A DNA stretch of 64,000 nt, taken from the NCBI RefSeq assembly GCF_025791835.1, contig NZ_JAOXLP010000004.1, positions 1-64,000 on the forward strand, read 5' to 3'. This stretch comes from Roseomonas xinghualingensis (GTDB taxonomy: Bacteria; Pseudomonadota; Alphaproteobacteria; Acetobacterales; Acetobacteraceae). The position numbers and the translations under genes are program-made. Under the pieces are notes generated by a model. The model made no database searches. It was not told where the DNA came from and worked only from the letters and a program-made list of their open reading frames with translations. This document shows, one piece after another, positions 37,092 to 45,473 of the stretch (positions are counted from its first letter, which is position 1; every line of letters starts with the position of its first letter).

Positions 37092-37117
37092 GGCGGCGGA
37101 GCAATCCGCCGCCTTTT
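37092..37117 (+). terminator. Rho-independent terminator of rpoH
   Basis: GGCGGCGGA (37092-37100) pairs perfectly with TCCGCCGCC (37105-37113) around GCAA and is followed by TTTT. It lies between the convergent rpoH and MFS genes and may serve both, since the minus strand also has A/T-rich flanks. Confidence 0.88.
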
Positions 37118-37122
37118 GCGTT

Positions 37123-38286
37123 TCAGGCGGCTGGCTTCTCCCGCCCGATCAGCAGCAGCACCCCGGCAAGGCATCCCAGCCCACCAGCCAGGAACACGGC
37201 GGGATAGCCGCCCACCCCCACCACCAGCCCCGCCAGCGGCGCCGAAAGCCCGAGCGCCATGTCCAGGAAGATCGAGAAGCTGGCGATGGCCAGGCCGCGG
37301 CTCGAATCAGGCACGCGCCGCACCACCTCTACCCCCATGGCCGGGAAGATCAGTGAGAATCCCGCACCGGTCAGCGTGGCGCCCAGTAGCGCCAGCGGCG
37401 CGTTCGGCGCGCCCCAGAGCAGCGCCTGCCCCATGGTCTCCGCCACTAGCGACCAGGCAGCAACCCGCCGCCCGCCGAAGCGGTCCGGCAGATGCGAGAG
37501 GAACAGCCGCACCAGGATGAACCCGATCCCGAACCCCGTCAGGCTCAGCCCCGCGCCCTCCCAGCCGCGGCTTGCGAAGTAGAGGGCTACGAAGCTCCCC
37601 AGCACCGCCTGCGGCGCCGTGCCCAGCGCCAGCACCGCCCCCTGGCGCCAGACCATCGCGGTCACGCGCAGGAAGGACGCCCTTTTGCCCCTCGGAACCG
37701 GCGCCACCGCCGCCTGTGCCAGCGCGACGCCCAACCCCACCAGGGGCAGCAGGATCGCAGCCAGGGCCACCGCCGCGAAGCCAAAGCGGTCCATCAGGAA
37801 AAGCCCGGCCGGTGCGCCCAGCCCCAGCGCGGTGAAGAGCGCGACTCCCTGCCAGGTCATCACCACCCCGGTCCGCCGTGGCCCCAGGGTCGCGATGCCC
37901 CAGGTCATCGCGGCGGTGAGGAACAGGCTCTCCGCCGGTCCCATGAGCAGCCGCCCCAGCAGCAGCACGGCAAGCGAGGCAACGGGATCGGCGATAAAGG
38001 TGGAGCCGAGATAGGCCGCCCCCGCCAGCGCCGCCAAAGGCAGGCCCAGCAAGGCACCCTGCTTCGGCCCGGTACGGTCGATCAGCACGCCCGCCAGCTG
38101 CCGCGTCAGGATCGTCGCCAGCGACTGGATGCCCACCACCCAGCCGGCGGTCACCAGGCTGAAGCCAAGCCCGTCATGCACCCAGAGCGACAGGACTGGC
38201 AGCGGAAGGGCAATGGCCAGGAAGCCGGTGAAGACGATCGATACATAGGGCAGCAGCCGCCATGCGGACGAGGATTCAGGATTCAT
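37123..38286 (-). CDS. MFS transporter
   Basis: A 387-residue major facilitator with about twelve membrane segments. Motif A-like loops are present: DRTGPKQGALLGLPLAALAG after helix 2 and DRFGGRRVAAWSL in the second half. The overall pattern (GFSLVTAGWVVGIQSLATIL, VVRRVPDSSRGLAIASFSIF) is that of YhhS/arabinose-efflux-like exporters. It converges on rpoH and shares the intergenic terminator. The substrate is unknown. Confidence 0.88.
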   Translation of the reverse strand: MNPESSSAWRLLPYVSIVFTGFLAIALPLPVLSLWVHDGLGFSLVTAGWVVGIQSLATILTRQLAGVLIDRTGPKQGALLGLPLAALAGAAYLGSTFIADPVASLAVLLLGRLLMGPAESLFLTAAMTWGIATLGPRRTGVVMTWQGVALFTALGLGAPAGLFLMDRFGFAAVALAAILLPLVGLGVALAQAAVAPVPRGKRASFLRVTAMVWRQGAVLALGTAPQAVLGSFVALYFASRGWEGAGLSLTGFGIGFILVRLFLSHLPDRFGGRRVAAWSLVAETMGQALLWGAPNAPLALLGATLTGAGFSLIFPAMGVEVVRRVPDSSRGLAIASFSIFLDMALGLSAPLAGLVVGVGGYPAVFLAGGLGCLAGVLLLIGREKPAA

Positions 38287-38524
38287 GGGGCGGGCGCCTC
38301 ATCAGGGGCCACGGCGGGCCTGGGGGCGCGTTGAATGACGCTAACGCTTGCGGGCGGCACACCGCCGGGGCGGCGCCTTCTGCCCGTGCCGCCACCACAG
38401 CGTCAACCCGGCCCCCTTGGGGGATAAGGCCGGCCCCTCCCCTGGCCAGCCGGCCCACCAGCGCCCTCATCCAACGCCAAGGCAACCGCACCATCGGAAC
38501 GTGACCAGCGGCCGGAAGCCCGCC

Positions 38525-39490
38525 CTAGGACGGCTTGCGGAGGATTTCGGTCCAGCGATCCAGCTCGGACAGATAGAAGGCCTGATTGGCGGCCGGGCTC
38601 TCGCTCAATGTCGGCTCGATCCCAAGGTTCCGGAATGGCCCCTGAACCGCAGGACTCGCGATCGCGGCCACAATAGCGGCGTGCAACGCCTGCACTGCCG
38701 CCTCAGGCGTCCCTCTCCTCACGCAGGCCCCGTTCCAGGACCGCATCTGGGCCGCTGCCGGAAGGCCCAGCTCCCCGAAGGCCGGCACATCGGGTAGGGC
38801 CGTGGCCCGGTGCTCCTGCATCACGGCCAGGATGCGCACCCGGCCCTCCGCCGCGGCGCCGGAGTGATAGCTGGCCGAAGGATCGAACATCGCCTGGGTA
38901 TCGCCCGCCATCAGGGCCTGGAAGGCTTCCGAGCCGCTCCGGTACTGCACCGGTTCGAACCGGCCGCCAGCGACCCGGAACAGCAACTCCGGCCCGAGAT
39001 GGGAGGAGGTGCCGATACCTGCGGTGCTGATCGGCACAGCATCGGCCTTTGCCCGAGTGATCAGTTCCGCCATGCTCGTGATACCCGACTTCACGCTGGC
39101 CAGGACAACGATGGGAAGCTGTGTGAACTGGCTCACCATCTGCAGATCGGCGCGCGGACCATAACCCAAGCTCGGAAGCAGCGCCGGGTTGGTCGTCAGG
39201 TGGATTCCCGAGAAGCCCACCGTGTAGCCATCAGCCGGAGCCTGCAGAACGGCCAAGGTGCCCAGGTTGCCCGAGGCGCCCGGGCGATTATCCACCACGA
39301 TCGGAACGCCGAGATGCCGGCTCATCTCCCCGGCCACCAAGCGAACGACCGTATCGGACACGCCGCCAGCGGCAAAGCCGACGATGAAACGGATGGGCCG
39401 GTCCGGCTTCCATTCGCGTTGCGCGAAGGCCTGTCCGGACGTGGCCAGGCCCACCGCCGTACCCGCGATCATCCAACGGCGTGAGATCAA
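38525..39490 (-). CDS. Bug family (TctC-like) solute-binding protein
   Basis: A 321-residue periplasmic receptor with a leader MISRRWMIAGTAVGLATSGQ. The ligand loops are KPDRPIRFIVGFAAGGVSDT, VVDNRPGASGNLG and GISTAGIGTSSH-like TAGIGTSSHLGPELL. It is the third orphan Bug protein in the window, again without TctAB. It lies 101 bases downstream of the enolase-superfamily gene in the same direction, so both may be one transcript and the receptor may bind the racemase substrate. Confidence 0.92.
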   Translation of the reverse strand: MISRRWMIAGTAVGLATSGQAFAQREWKPDRPIRFIVGFAAGGVSDTVVRLVAGEMSRHLGVPIVVDNRPGASGNLGTLAVLQAPADGYTVGFSGIHLTTNPALLPSLGYGPRADLQMVSQFTQLPIVVLASVKSGITSMAELITRAKADAVPISTAGIGTSSHLGPELLFRVAGGRFEPVQYRSGSEAFQALMAGDTQAMFDPSASYHSGAAAEGRVRILAVMQEHRATALPDVPAFGELGLPAAAQMRSWNGACVRRGTPEAAVQALHAAIVAAIASPAVQGPFRNLGIEPTLSESPAANQAFYLSELDRWTEILRKPS

Positions 39491-39591
39491 GTCGTTTCTC
39501 CCCAGGGCGGGCTGGGCCCGCTCTCTCTTTTCTGGGCGACATCTCTACATCGATAAGGTCTCTAAGCAATATGGCCGGCACGGGCCATGGC

Positions 39592-40671
39592 TCAGCCCAT
39601 TGGCAGGCCAAGCGCGTCCAGCGCCACAGGCGAAGGGACGAGACCAAGCCCAGGCCCGGGCGGCAGCGCCATGGCAGCGTTCCGGACCGCCGGCCCCTCC
39701 GCCAGATCGCGCGCCAGGAAGCGCCCCATGGAAAGCCCGCAGTCGGGAAGCGGCGCCGGCAGCATGGCCGCGACATGCGCCGTGGCCGCCGTGCCGACCG
39801 CGCTCTCCAGGCTGACCGTCACGGTCACCTGCACCCCATGTTCAGCGGCACGCATAATAGCCAGTGCGGCCTGATCCGGCCCGCCCAGGCGCTGAGGCTT
39901 GAGGATGAGGACATCGGCCGCCCCAGCCTCCAGGATCGCCGAAATGCTCGCAGGATCGGTCGCGCTTTCATCTAGGGCAACGCGCACGGGGCTGGCCTTC
40001 CGGTAGGCGGCCATCTCGGCGAGGGAGCAGCGCGCCGGCAATGGCTGCTCCACATAGTCCAGGCCGAACCGGGCCAGTTCCCGCAGATGCTCCAAGGACC
40101 AGTCCGGCTCCCAGGACTCGTTGGAATCCAGACGAAGCGCCACATCCGGCGCGGCCTCGCGGATCGCAGTCAGGCGCGCGAGATTGGATGCGCGATCCTC
40201 CCAGCACTTCACCTTCAGTGTGCGAAATCCTTCGGACACGAAGGATTTCGCACGCGCCGCAGCCTCTTCTGGCGTCTTGTCGGTCACCAGTGCATTCACC
40301 GGCACCTCGGCAGCGACAGGCCGGCCCGCCAGGAAGGTCCCCAGCCCCTGCCCGGCCGCTGCCGCCCGCGCACTCAGCCAGGCCGTGGCGATGCCGCACC
40401 GCAGTTCCGCCTCCGGGCGGGCGGCATCGAGGCGCGCAAGGAAATCATCCGCTTCCACCGGCAATCCGGAAACGAGCCGCGCAGCATCCCGAGCCAGCGC
40501 TTCCGCATCGATCGGCGTCTGGATCGGGGGAGCGCATTCGCCGAATCCCTCCGCGCCCCATGCCGAGACGCGGACGAGCACGCCGCGCCGCTCACGCTGC
40601 ACGCCCCCGGCCCAGCGGTACTCGGTCGCGAGCGGCAGGGAATAGGGCCAGAACACGATGTGACCGGGCAT
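39592..40671 (-). CDS. Enolase-superfamily enzyme (MLE/OSBS/NSAR group)
   Basis: A 359-residue mandelate racemase/muconate lactonising-type enzyme. The catalytic Lys is in RTLKVKCW, the metal ligands are in RLDSNESW, VEQPLPA and VALDESA, and the second Lys is in VLILKPQRLGG. This is the pattern of the MLE subgroup, which contains o-succinylbenzoate synthase, N-succinylamino-acid racemase and dipeptide epimerase. The start at 40671 follows TGAGGT; the frame is open to 40773 but that part runs into the divergent VOC gene leader. No other menaquinone gene is near, so racemase or epimerase activity is more likely than menC. Confidence 0.87.
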   Translation of the reverse strand: MPGHIVFWPYSLPLATEYRWAGGVQRERRGVLVRVSAWGAEGFGECAPPIQTPIDAEALARDAARLVSGLPVEADDFLARLDAARPEAELRCGIATAWLSARAAAAGQGLGTFLAGRPVAAEVPVNALVTDKTPEEAAARAKSFVSEGFRTLKVKCWEDRASNLARLTAIREAAPDVALRLDSNESWEPDWSLEHLRELARFGLDYVEQPLPARCSLAEMAAYRKASPVRVALDESATDPASISAILEAGAADVLILKPQRLGGPDQAALAIMRAAEHGVQVTVTVSLESAVGTAATAHVAAMLPAPLPDCGLSMGRFLARDLAEGPAVRNAAMALPPGPGLGLVPSPVALDALGLPMG

Positions 40672-40874
40672 GGCGGACCTCAGGGTAAGGACTTCACCGG
40701 GCAGCCCGGCACCATGTTCTTGCCGCAGCGATTCCAGCCGGTCCAGCAAGGTGCCCTGACCTCCTGCCGCCAAGGCCAGCCCTGTCCATCATCGGCATCC
40801 ATACCGCCCATTTGCCAAGGCGATTGGCCTCCAGACACTGCCCGCACCAGGTAAGGGCGAGAAGGAACCCGCCC

Positions 40875-41390
40875 ATGCCCGACACCAACCCCGCCCCTCT
40901 GGGTCAGCCAGTCAGAGCCCCCGCCGGACTCGCCATCGGTCACACCCACCTGAAGGTCTCGGATCTCGACCGCGCCCTCGCCTTCTGGCGGGACGTCATC
41001 GGGCTGGAGGAGATGTGCCGCTATCCCGGCGCCGTGTTCCTCTCCGCCGGCGGCTACCACCACCACATCGCGCTCAACACCTGGGAAAGCGCGGGCGGCC
41101 CACCCCCGGCACCGGGTACCACCGGCCTTTTCCACGTCGCCCTGCTCTATCCGGACCGCGCATCTCTCGCCCGCGCGGCGAAGGCTGTTCTACGCGCCGG
41201 CATCCAGCTGGATGGCGCTTCGGACCACGGCGTGTCGGAGGCCATCTACCTGCGCGATCCGGATCAGAACGGCGTGGAGCTGTATGTCGATCGTCCGCAG
41301 GAGGCCTGGCCCCGGAACCCTGATGGCTCCCTCGCCATGTTCACTCGCCGCCTCGATCTCACCGGCCTGCTGGCAGAGGCGGAAGACTGA
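40875..41390 (+). CDS. VOC family protein, glyoxalase/extradiol dioxygenase-like
   Basis: A 171-residue vicinal-oxygen-chelate protein. It has IGHTHLKVSDLDRALAFWRD (first metal His), GGYHHHIALNTW, GLFHVALLYPDRASLARAAK with a second His, and IYLRDPDQNGVELYVDRP with the metal Glu. These are the paired beta-alpha-beta-beta-beta units of glyoxalases and catechol-2,3-dioxygenase-like proteins. The ATG at 40875 has a GAGAAGGAA ribosome binding site. It is divergent from the enolase-superfamily gene. The substrate is unknown. Confidence 0.88.
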   Translation: MPDTNPAPLGQPVRAPAGLAIGHTHLKVSDLDRALAFWRDVIGLEEMCRYPGAVFLSAGGYHHHIALNTWESAGGPPPAPGTTGLFHVALLYPDRASLARAAKAVLRAGIQLDGASDHGVSEAIYLRDPDQNGVELYVDRPQEAWPRNPDGSLAMFTRRLDLTGLLAEAED

Positions 41391-41400
41391 CCATAAGGCG

Positions 41401-41421
41401 CCCAGCCCAGCCCAGCCCAGC
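41401..41421. repeat. Short tandem CCCAG repeat
   Basis: Four uninterrupted CCCAG units follow the VOC gene by about ten bases, between it and the convergent small gene. Such a pentamer tract can slip; it lies outside any coding frame and has no obvious function. Confidence 0.6.
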
Positions 41422-41446
41422 ACGCAGGCCGGCAGGCGCCTGTTTA

Positions 41447-41698
41447 TCACCCCAATTCGGTGATGAGTTCGTCAATGGCGGCCGAGAAGCTCGCTGCCAG
41501 AAGCGCGCGCTGCCCCATTTCAGACATGGCATCGGCTACCAGGGGCGCGTGCTGCAGCACGTCACCGAGTTGGCTGCGCAACTCCTCCGCCGCGAGCCGC
41601 CGCTCCGCCCGGCTGGGATATTGGCCAAGCTGGGCTTCGATGCTCAGCCGGCAGGCCGACTTCATCTCTCCGATGCCACCCTGCAGAGCAACCGCCAT
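41447..41698 (-). CDS. Small hypothetical protein
   Basis: An 83-residue, mostly helical, cytoplasmic protein (MAVALQGGIGEMKSACRL at the start, ending AIDELITELG). I do not recognise a family. A good ribosome binding site (GAGGT, six bases before the ATG) supports translation. No membrane segment or signal is visible. Its right flank is a composition dip that may hold its promoter. Confidence 0.6.
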   Translation of the reverse strand: MAVALQGGIGEMKSACRLSIEAQLGQYPSRAERRLAAEELRSQLGDVLQHAPLVADAMSEMGQRALLAASFSAAIDELITELG

Positions 41699-42021
41699 GC
41701 TGTCACCTCACGCCCAAGATCCAAGCCTGGGCGGCGAACACGCCCCCCCTGGAATCAGGCCAGCGATGCCGCCTGTTGAAGGCCGGCCTATCAAAACCCC
41801 ACATAAAAGGCCAGGAGCATCGCAGCAATTCTCTTCCAAATTCTCATTTTTTGTACGACCCGCAAAATTCCCGACACGTTTTGGTTGAGGCAACAGCAAT
41901 GGCACTTACTGCCGGGTTGGCGACACCTGAAGAAGCCTGAAAAAGTATAAGAGCGCGGTCGCCATCACAGCCTTCGGTGCCAATCAAAGGGGGCCTTCAC
42001 CCTTCCCCGGGGCTCCTCACC
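41699..42021. other. AT-richer intergenic region
   Basis: The middle (about 41800-41960) is clearly less GC-rich than the neighbours. On the minus strand 41791-41847 could encode an 18-residue hydrophobic peptide (MRIWKRIAAMLLAFYVGF) without a clear ribosome binding site. The region probably contains the promoter of the 83-residue protein gene and the end of the two-repeat protein transcript. Nothing firmer can be said. Confidence 0.35.
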
Positions 42022-42660
42022 TCAGGGAAAGGTCACATTCGCCACGTTGCAGAGATCGACGGCTCGCCGCTCCTCCGCTGAGCGGTCGTCATACTCAACG
42101 CGGATGTCATAGCTGCAGTCGCCGGCCGGCAGCCGGATGGCGAAGGTAGCGCCAGGAGGCACGGTGGTATCGCCCAGCCGGTCGTCGCCCCAACTGGTAT
42201 CGGAACTGGGCGAGGCACGCAGGACCAGGATCGTCTTGCTGGTCTGGTTGACCAGATTGAAGGACGGATTGCCGGTTCGCGCCGCCGCGGCAGGCCCGCG
42301 CTTGCTCGCGCCCCCCGGCCTGACCTGATTGCCGAAGACAACATCGGTCATCTGGCAGGTGTCCACACCGCGCCGCTCCTCGGAACGCCCGCCTCCAAAG
42401 ACCACGCGGATGTCGTTGTTGCACTGCCCCGCCGGCAAGCGCACAGCAAAGCTGCGCCCGTTTTCCAGAATGTTGCGGCCCAGCAGATCCTGCCCCCAGG
42501 TGTTCACCTGTGTGGAGGAAACATAAAGCTCCTGGATCGCCTGACCACTGCGGTTCACCAGGTTGAAGCTTGAATCGCCCTGCGCTGCCGCCGGCCGGAC
42601 CCCAGCCAGCATAAGGACCACCAGCGCCAGGGCGGAACGGCGCAACAAGGGCAGTTTCAT
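42022..42660 (-). CDS. Secreted protein with two tandem repeats
   Basis: A 212-residue exported protein. A signal peptide (residues 1-26, cleaved after AAAQ) precedes two similar units of about 80 residues. Unit 1 runs from SFNLVNRSGQAIQELYVSS to CQMTDVVF, unit 2 from SFNLVNQTSKTILVLRASP to CNVANVTF. Each unit contains a W-G dyad, the motif RLPAG(Q/D)C, an IRV strand and RSEERR or SAEERR before a final Cys, so each probably has one disulphide. The family occurs in Acetobacteraceae as Tat- or Sec-exported proteins of unknown function. It lies 106 bases downstream of glcE in the same direction. Confidence 0.8.
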   Translation of the reverse strand: MKLPLLRRSALALVVLMLAGVRPAAAQGDSSFNLVNRSGQAIQELYVSSTQVNTWGQDLLGRNILENGRSFAVRLPAGQCNNDIRVVFGGGRSEERRGVDTCQMTDVVFGNQVRPGGASKRGPAAAARTGNPSFNLVNQTSKTILVLRASPSSDTSWGDDRLGDTTVPPGATFAIRLPAGDCSYDIRVEYDDRSAEERRAVDLCNVANVTFP

Positions 42661-42766
42661 GAGGCGTCTTCTCCTGCGAGTCGCGCCAAACCATAAGCCA
42701 GCCGCCCTGCCGAGCCACAGACAGCACTGCGTGATGCCCCGGTTAAGGAACGCCTTGCCCGGTGCC

Positions 42767-43966
42767 TTAGCTTCCGGCCCGCATCCGTCCCGGATTCAGC
42801 CGCCCCGCCGGGTCCAGCGCCGCCTTAACCCGGCGCGATAGCGCCGCCAGCGCCGGCCCCTCCTCCGGGATCACGGGTAGCGCCGCCCGCAGCGGCTCGG
42901 GCGCACGAAACAGGGTGAAGCTGCCGCCGGCCTGCCGCGTGGCCCCCATCAATGCCGCATGCGCCTCCTCCGAGGCCTCCCCCGCCACCCAGATCAAGCC
43001 GCCACCCCAATCCAGCAGCATCCTCGCCTGAAAGACCGCGCGCAGCGCCGCCGCCAAGGCGGGTGCCTGGGAAGGCCGCACCGAAAGGCGCCACACCGCC
43101 TCATTTGCCCCCGGTTGCAGCACGGTCACGTCCCGGATGGCACGCCACAGCCTTTGCGCTTCCATCCCCTCCAGCACACGCGCCTCGGGCATGGCCGCGC
43201 GCAGTCGCTCCATCCGGTAGGCCACCGATGCCGCGACATCCTCCAGCCGCAGCAGCGCCACCGGTCCTTCAACACGGCCCGCCACGATCCCCGCGGGCAG
43301 CATCGCCGCCCCCGTGATCCCATAGGGGCTCGTCAGCCCTGCCGTGAGCGCCGCCACCCCAGCCGCCTCGTCGGAAACCGGCACCACCAGCGTCGCCATC
43401 CGCTCCGGCACGGGCCCCAGCTTCAGCGTCACCTCAGTGATCACGCCCAGCGTGCCATGGCTGCCCGCCAGCAGCTTGCACAGGTCCAACCCCGTGACGT
43501 TCTTGTGCACGCGCCCGCCGGAGCGCAGCACCTCGCCTTCCCCGTTTACGAAGCGGATGCCCAGCACGGCATCGCGCAGTGCGAAGCCAGTGATGCGGCG
43601 CGGGCCGGACAGATTGGCCGCCACCAGCCCCCCGATGGTCGGCGGCGGCGCCTCCGGCACGCCCATCATCGCCCGCAGGTCCGGCGGCTCCGGCACCAGC
43701 ATTTGCCGGTGCTCCGCCAGCGCAGCCTCGATCTCCGGCAGGGTCGTGCCCGCACGAGCGGAGATGACCATCTCCTGCGGCCGGTACAGCGTGATGCCGG
43801 TCAGGTTGCGCGTGGACAGCGTGCGCCCTGCCTGTACCGGCCGCAGCATGCCGCGCTTGCTGCCATTGCCCTCGATCACCAGCGGGGCGGCAGCGTTGCG
43901 CAGCGCGGTGGCGATCCCCTCCTCGGTGCCCGGCGCCATGTCCGGCACCTCCAGCACGGCACTCAT
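42767..43966 (-). CDS. glcE: Glycolate oxidase FAD-binding subunit GlcE
   Basis: A 399-residue FAD-binding PCMH-type protein. The cofactor region includes LVIEGNGSKRG, PPTIGGLVAANLSGPRR and KNVTGLDLCKLLAGSHGTLG, typical of GlcE. With GlcD and the iron-sulphur subunit GlcF it oxidises glycolate to glyoxylate at the membrane. Its ATG overlaps the end of glcD by four bases. The third gene, glcF, is not downstream, where an unrelated secreted protein is encoded; it must lie elsewhere or be missing. Confidence 0.92.
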   Translation of the reverse strand: MSAVLEVPDMAPGTEEGIATALRNAAAPLVIEGNGSKRGMLRPVQAGRTLSTRNLTGITLYRPQEMVISARAGTTLPEIEAALAEHRQMLVPEPPDLRAMMGVPEAPPPTIGGLVAANLSGPRRITGFALRDAVLGIRFVNGEGEVLRSGGRVHKNVTGLDLCKLLAGSHGTLGVITEVTLKLGPVPERMATLVVPVSDEAAGVAALTAGLTSPYGITGAAMLPAGIVAGRVEGPVALLRLEDVAASVAYRMERLRAAMPEARVLEGMEAQRLWRAIRDVTVLQPGANEAVWRLSVRPSQAPALAAALRAVFQARMLLDWGGGLIWVAGEASEEAHAALMGATRQAGGSFTLFRAPEPLRAALPVIPEEGPALAALSRRVKAALDPAGRLNPGRMRAGS

Positions 43967-45405
43967 TCGGCGGCGACCAGGGGGTTATCCTCCAACGGGA
44001 AGACCTTGGCCGGGTTCAGCAGCCAGTCCGGATCGAAGGCCGATTTCACGCGGCGCTGCTGCGCCAGCTCGGCACGGTTGAACTGCACGCCCATCAGGTC
44101 CCGCTTCTCCACCCCCACGCCATGCTCCCCGGTCAGGCAGCCACCCACCTCGACGCAGAGCCTGAGGATATCCGCGCCGAAAGCCTCCGCCTTGCGGAAG
44201 CTCTCGGGATCATTTGCGTCGAACATGATCAGCGGATGCAGGTTCCCATCCCCCGCATGGAACACATTCGCAACGCCAAGCTCATAGGCCTCGCTCATCT
44301 CGCCGATCCGCCGCAGCACATGCGGCAGCTCGCCCGTCGGGATGGTGCCGTCCATGCAGAGATAATCGGGCGAAATGCGCCCCACCGCCCCGAAGGCGCC
44401 CTTCCGTCCCTTCCAGATCGCCACCGACTCCTCGGCGCTCGTCGCCACGCGCATGGAGATCGGATCGAAGCGCGCACAGATGTCACGGATCTTGGCCAGC
44501 AGCGCATCCTGCTCCTCGGCGCTGCCTTCCACCTCGATGATCAGCATCGCCTCGGCATCCAACGGATAGCCGGCATGGGCAAAGGCCTCGCAGGCATGAA
44601 TGCAGGGCCGGTCCATGAATTCCAGCGCCACCGGGATCACGCCCGAGGCCATGATCGCGTCCACCGCCGCGCCGGCCACCTCAGTGGAGCCGAAGGCCGC
44701 CAGCATCGCGCGCTGCCCCTCCGCCGCGCGCAGGATGCGCACCGTCACCTCGGTAACGATGCCCAGCTGTCCCTCGCTGCCTGTGATGATGCCGAGCCAG
44801 TCATAGCCGGCGGCATCCAGATACCCGCCGCCGATCTCGATCACCTCGCCCGTGATGGTGACGAACTTCACGCCCAGCAGGTTGTTCGCCGTCACCCCGT
44901 ATTTCAGGCAATGCGCGCCGCCTGAATTCATCATGACATTGCCGCCGATCATGCAGGCGAGCTGGCTTGATGGATCGGGTGCGTAGAAGAACCCCTCCCC
45001 CTCCACGGCCTTGGTGATGCCGAGATTTGTCACCCCCGCCTCCACCACCGCCAGCCGGTCCTCGAAGGATACGTCCAGGATGCGGTTCATCCGCATCAGC
45101 CCGATCACCACCGCATCGGCCAGCGGCAGCGCGCCCCCCGAAAGGCTCGTGCCCGCACCGCGTGGCACCACCCGCACGCCATTCTCGTGGCAGAAGCGCA
45201 GCACCGCCGCCACCTGCGCGGTGGAGGTGGGCAGCACCACCGCCAGAGGCGGCTGGCGATAGGCCGAAAGCCCGTCCGTCTCATAGGGCTTCAGCCGCAA
45301 CGGCTCGGAGATGACGCCATCCCCCGGCACCAGCGCGCGCAACCCTGCCAGAATCTCCTGGCGACGGCCCAGCACGTCCGCCTTGGGCGCGGGAAGGGCG
45401 ATCAT
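43963..45405 (-). CDS. glcD: Glycolate oxidase catalytic subunit GlcD
   Basis: A 480-residue FAD-linked oxidase of the GlcD/D-lactate dehydrogenase family. The PCMH FAD domain shows VVPRGAGTSLSGGALPLADA, GGNVMMNSGGAHCLKYG and GYDWLGIITGSEGQLGIVTE. The C-terminal substrate-binding half includes NVFHAGDGNLHPLIMFD and GCLTGEHGVG with the metal-binding His residues. It oxidises glycolate (or D-lactate) to the keto acid. It is the first gene of a glcDE operon. The isocitrate lyase gene elsewhere in the window would feed from the same glyoxylate pool. Confidence 0.94.
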   Translation of the reverse strand: MIALPAPKADVLGRRQEILAGLRALVPGDGVISEPLRLKPYETDGLSAYRQPPLAVVLPTSTAQVAAVLRFCHENGVRVVPRGAGTSLSGGALPLADAVVIGLMRMNRILDVSFEDRLAVVEAGVTNLGITKAVEGEGFFYAPDPSSQLACMIGGNVMMNSGGAHCLKYGVTANNLLGVKFVTITGEVIEIGGGYLDAAGYDWLGIITGSEGQLGIVTEVTVRILRAAEGQRAMLAAFGSTEVAGAAVDAIMASGVIPVALEFMDRPCIHACEAFAHAGYPLDAEAMLIIEVEGSAEEQDALLAKIRDICARFDPISMRVATSAEESVAIWKGRKGAFGAVGRISPDYLCMDGTIPTGELPHVLRRIGEMSEAYELGVANVFHAGDGNLHPLIMFDANDPESFRKAEAFGADILRLCVEVGGCLTGEHGVGVEKRDLMGVQFNRAELAQQRRVKSAFDPDWLLNPAKVFPLEDNPLVAAE

Positions 45406-45473
45406 GGGCTTTCCTCCTGCATGGATGCAGGATGGGATCTGCCGCCCCGCAGGGCAAGCAGGCGCGCGCCCGC

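Noticed and set aside
41401..41421. CCCAG repeats as a possible CRISPR or mobile-element end
   Set aside because: Only four pentamers without spacers, and no cas or transposase gene nearby; kept only as a short tandem repeat.
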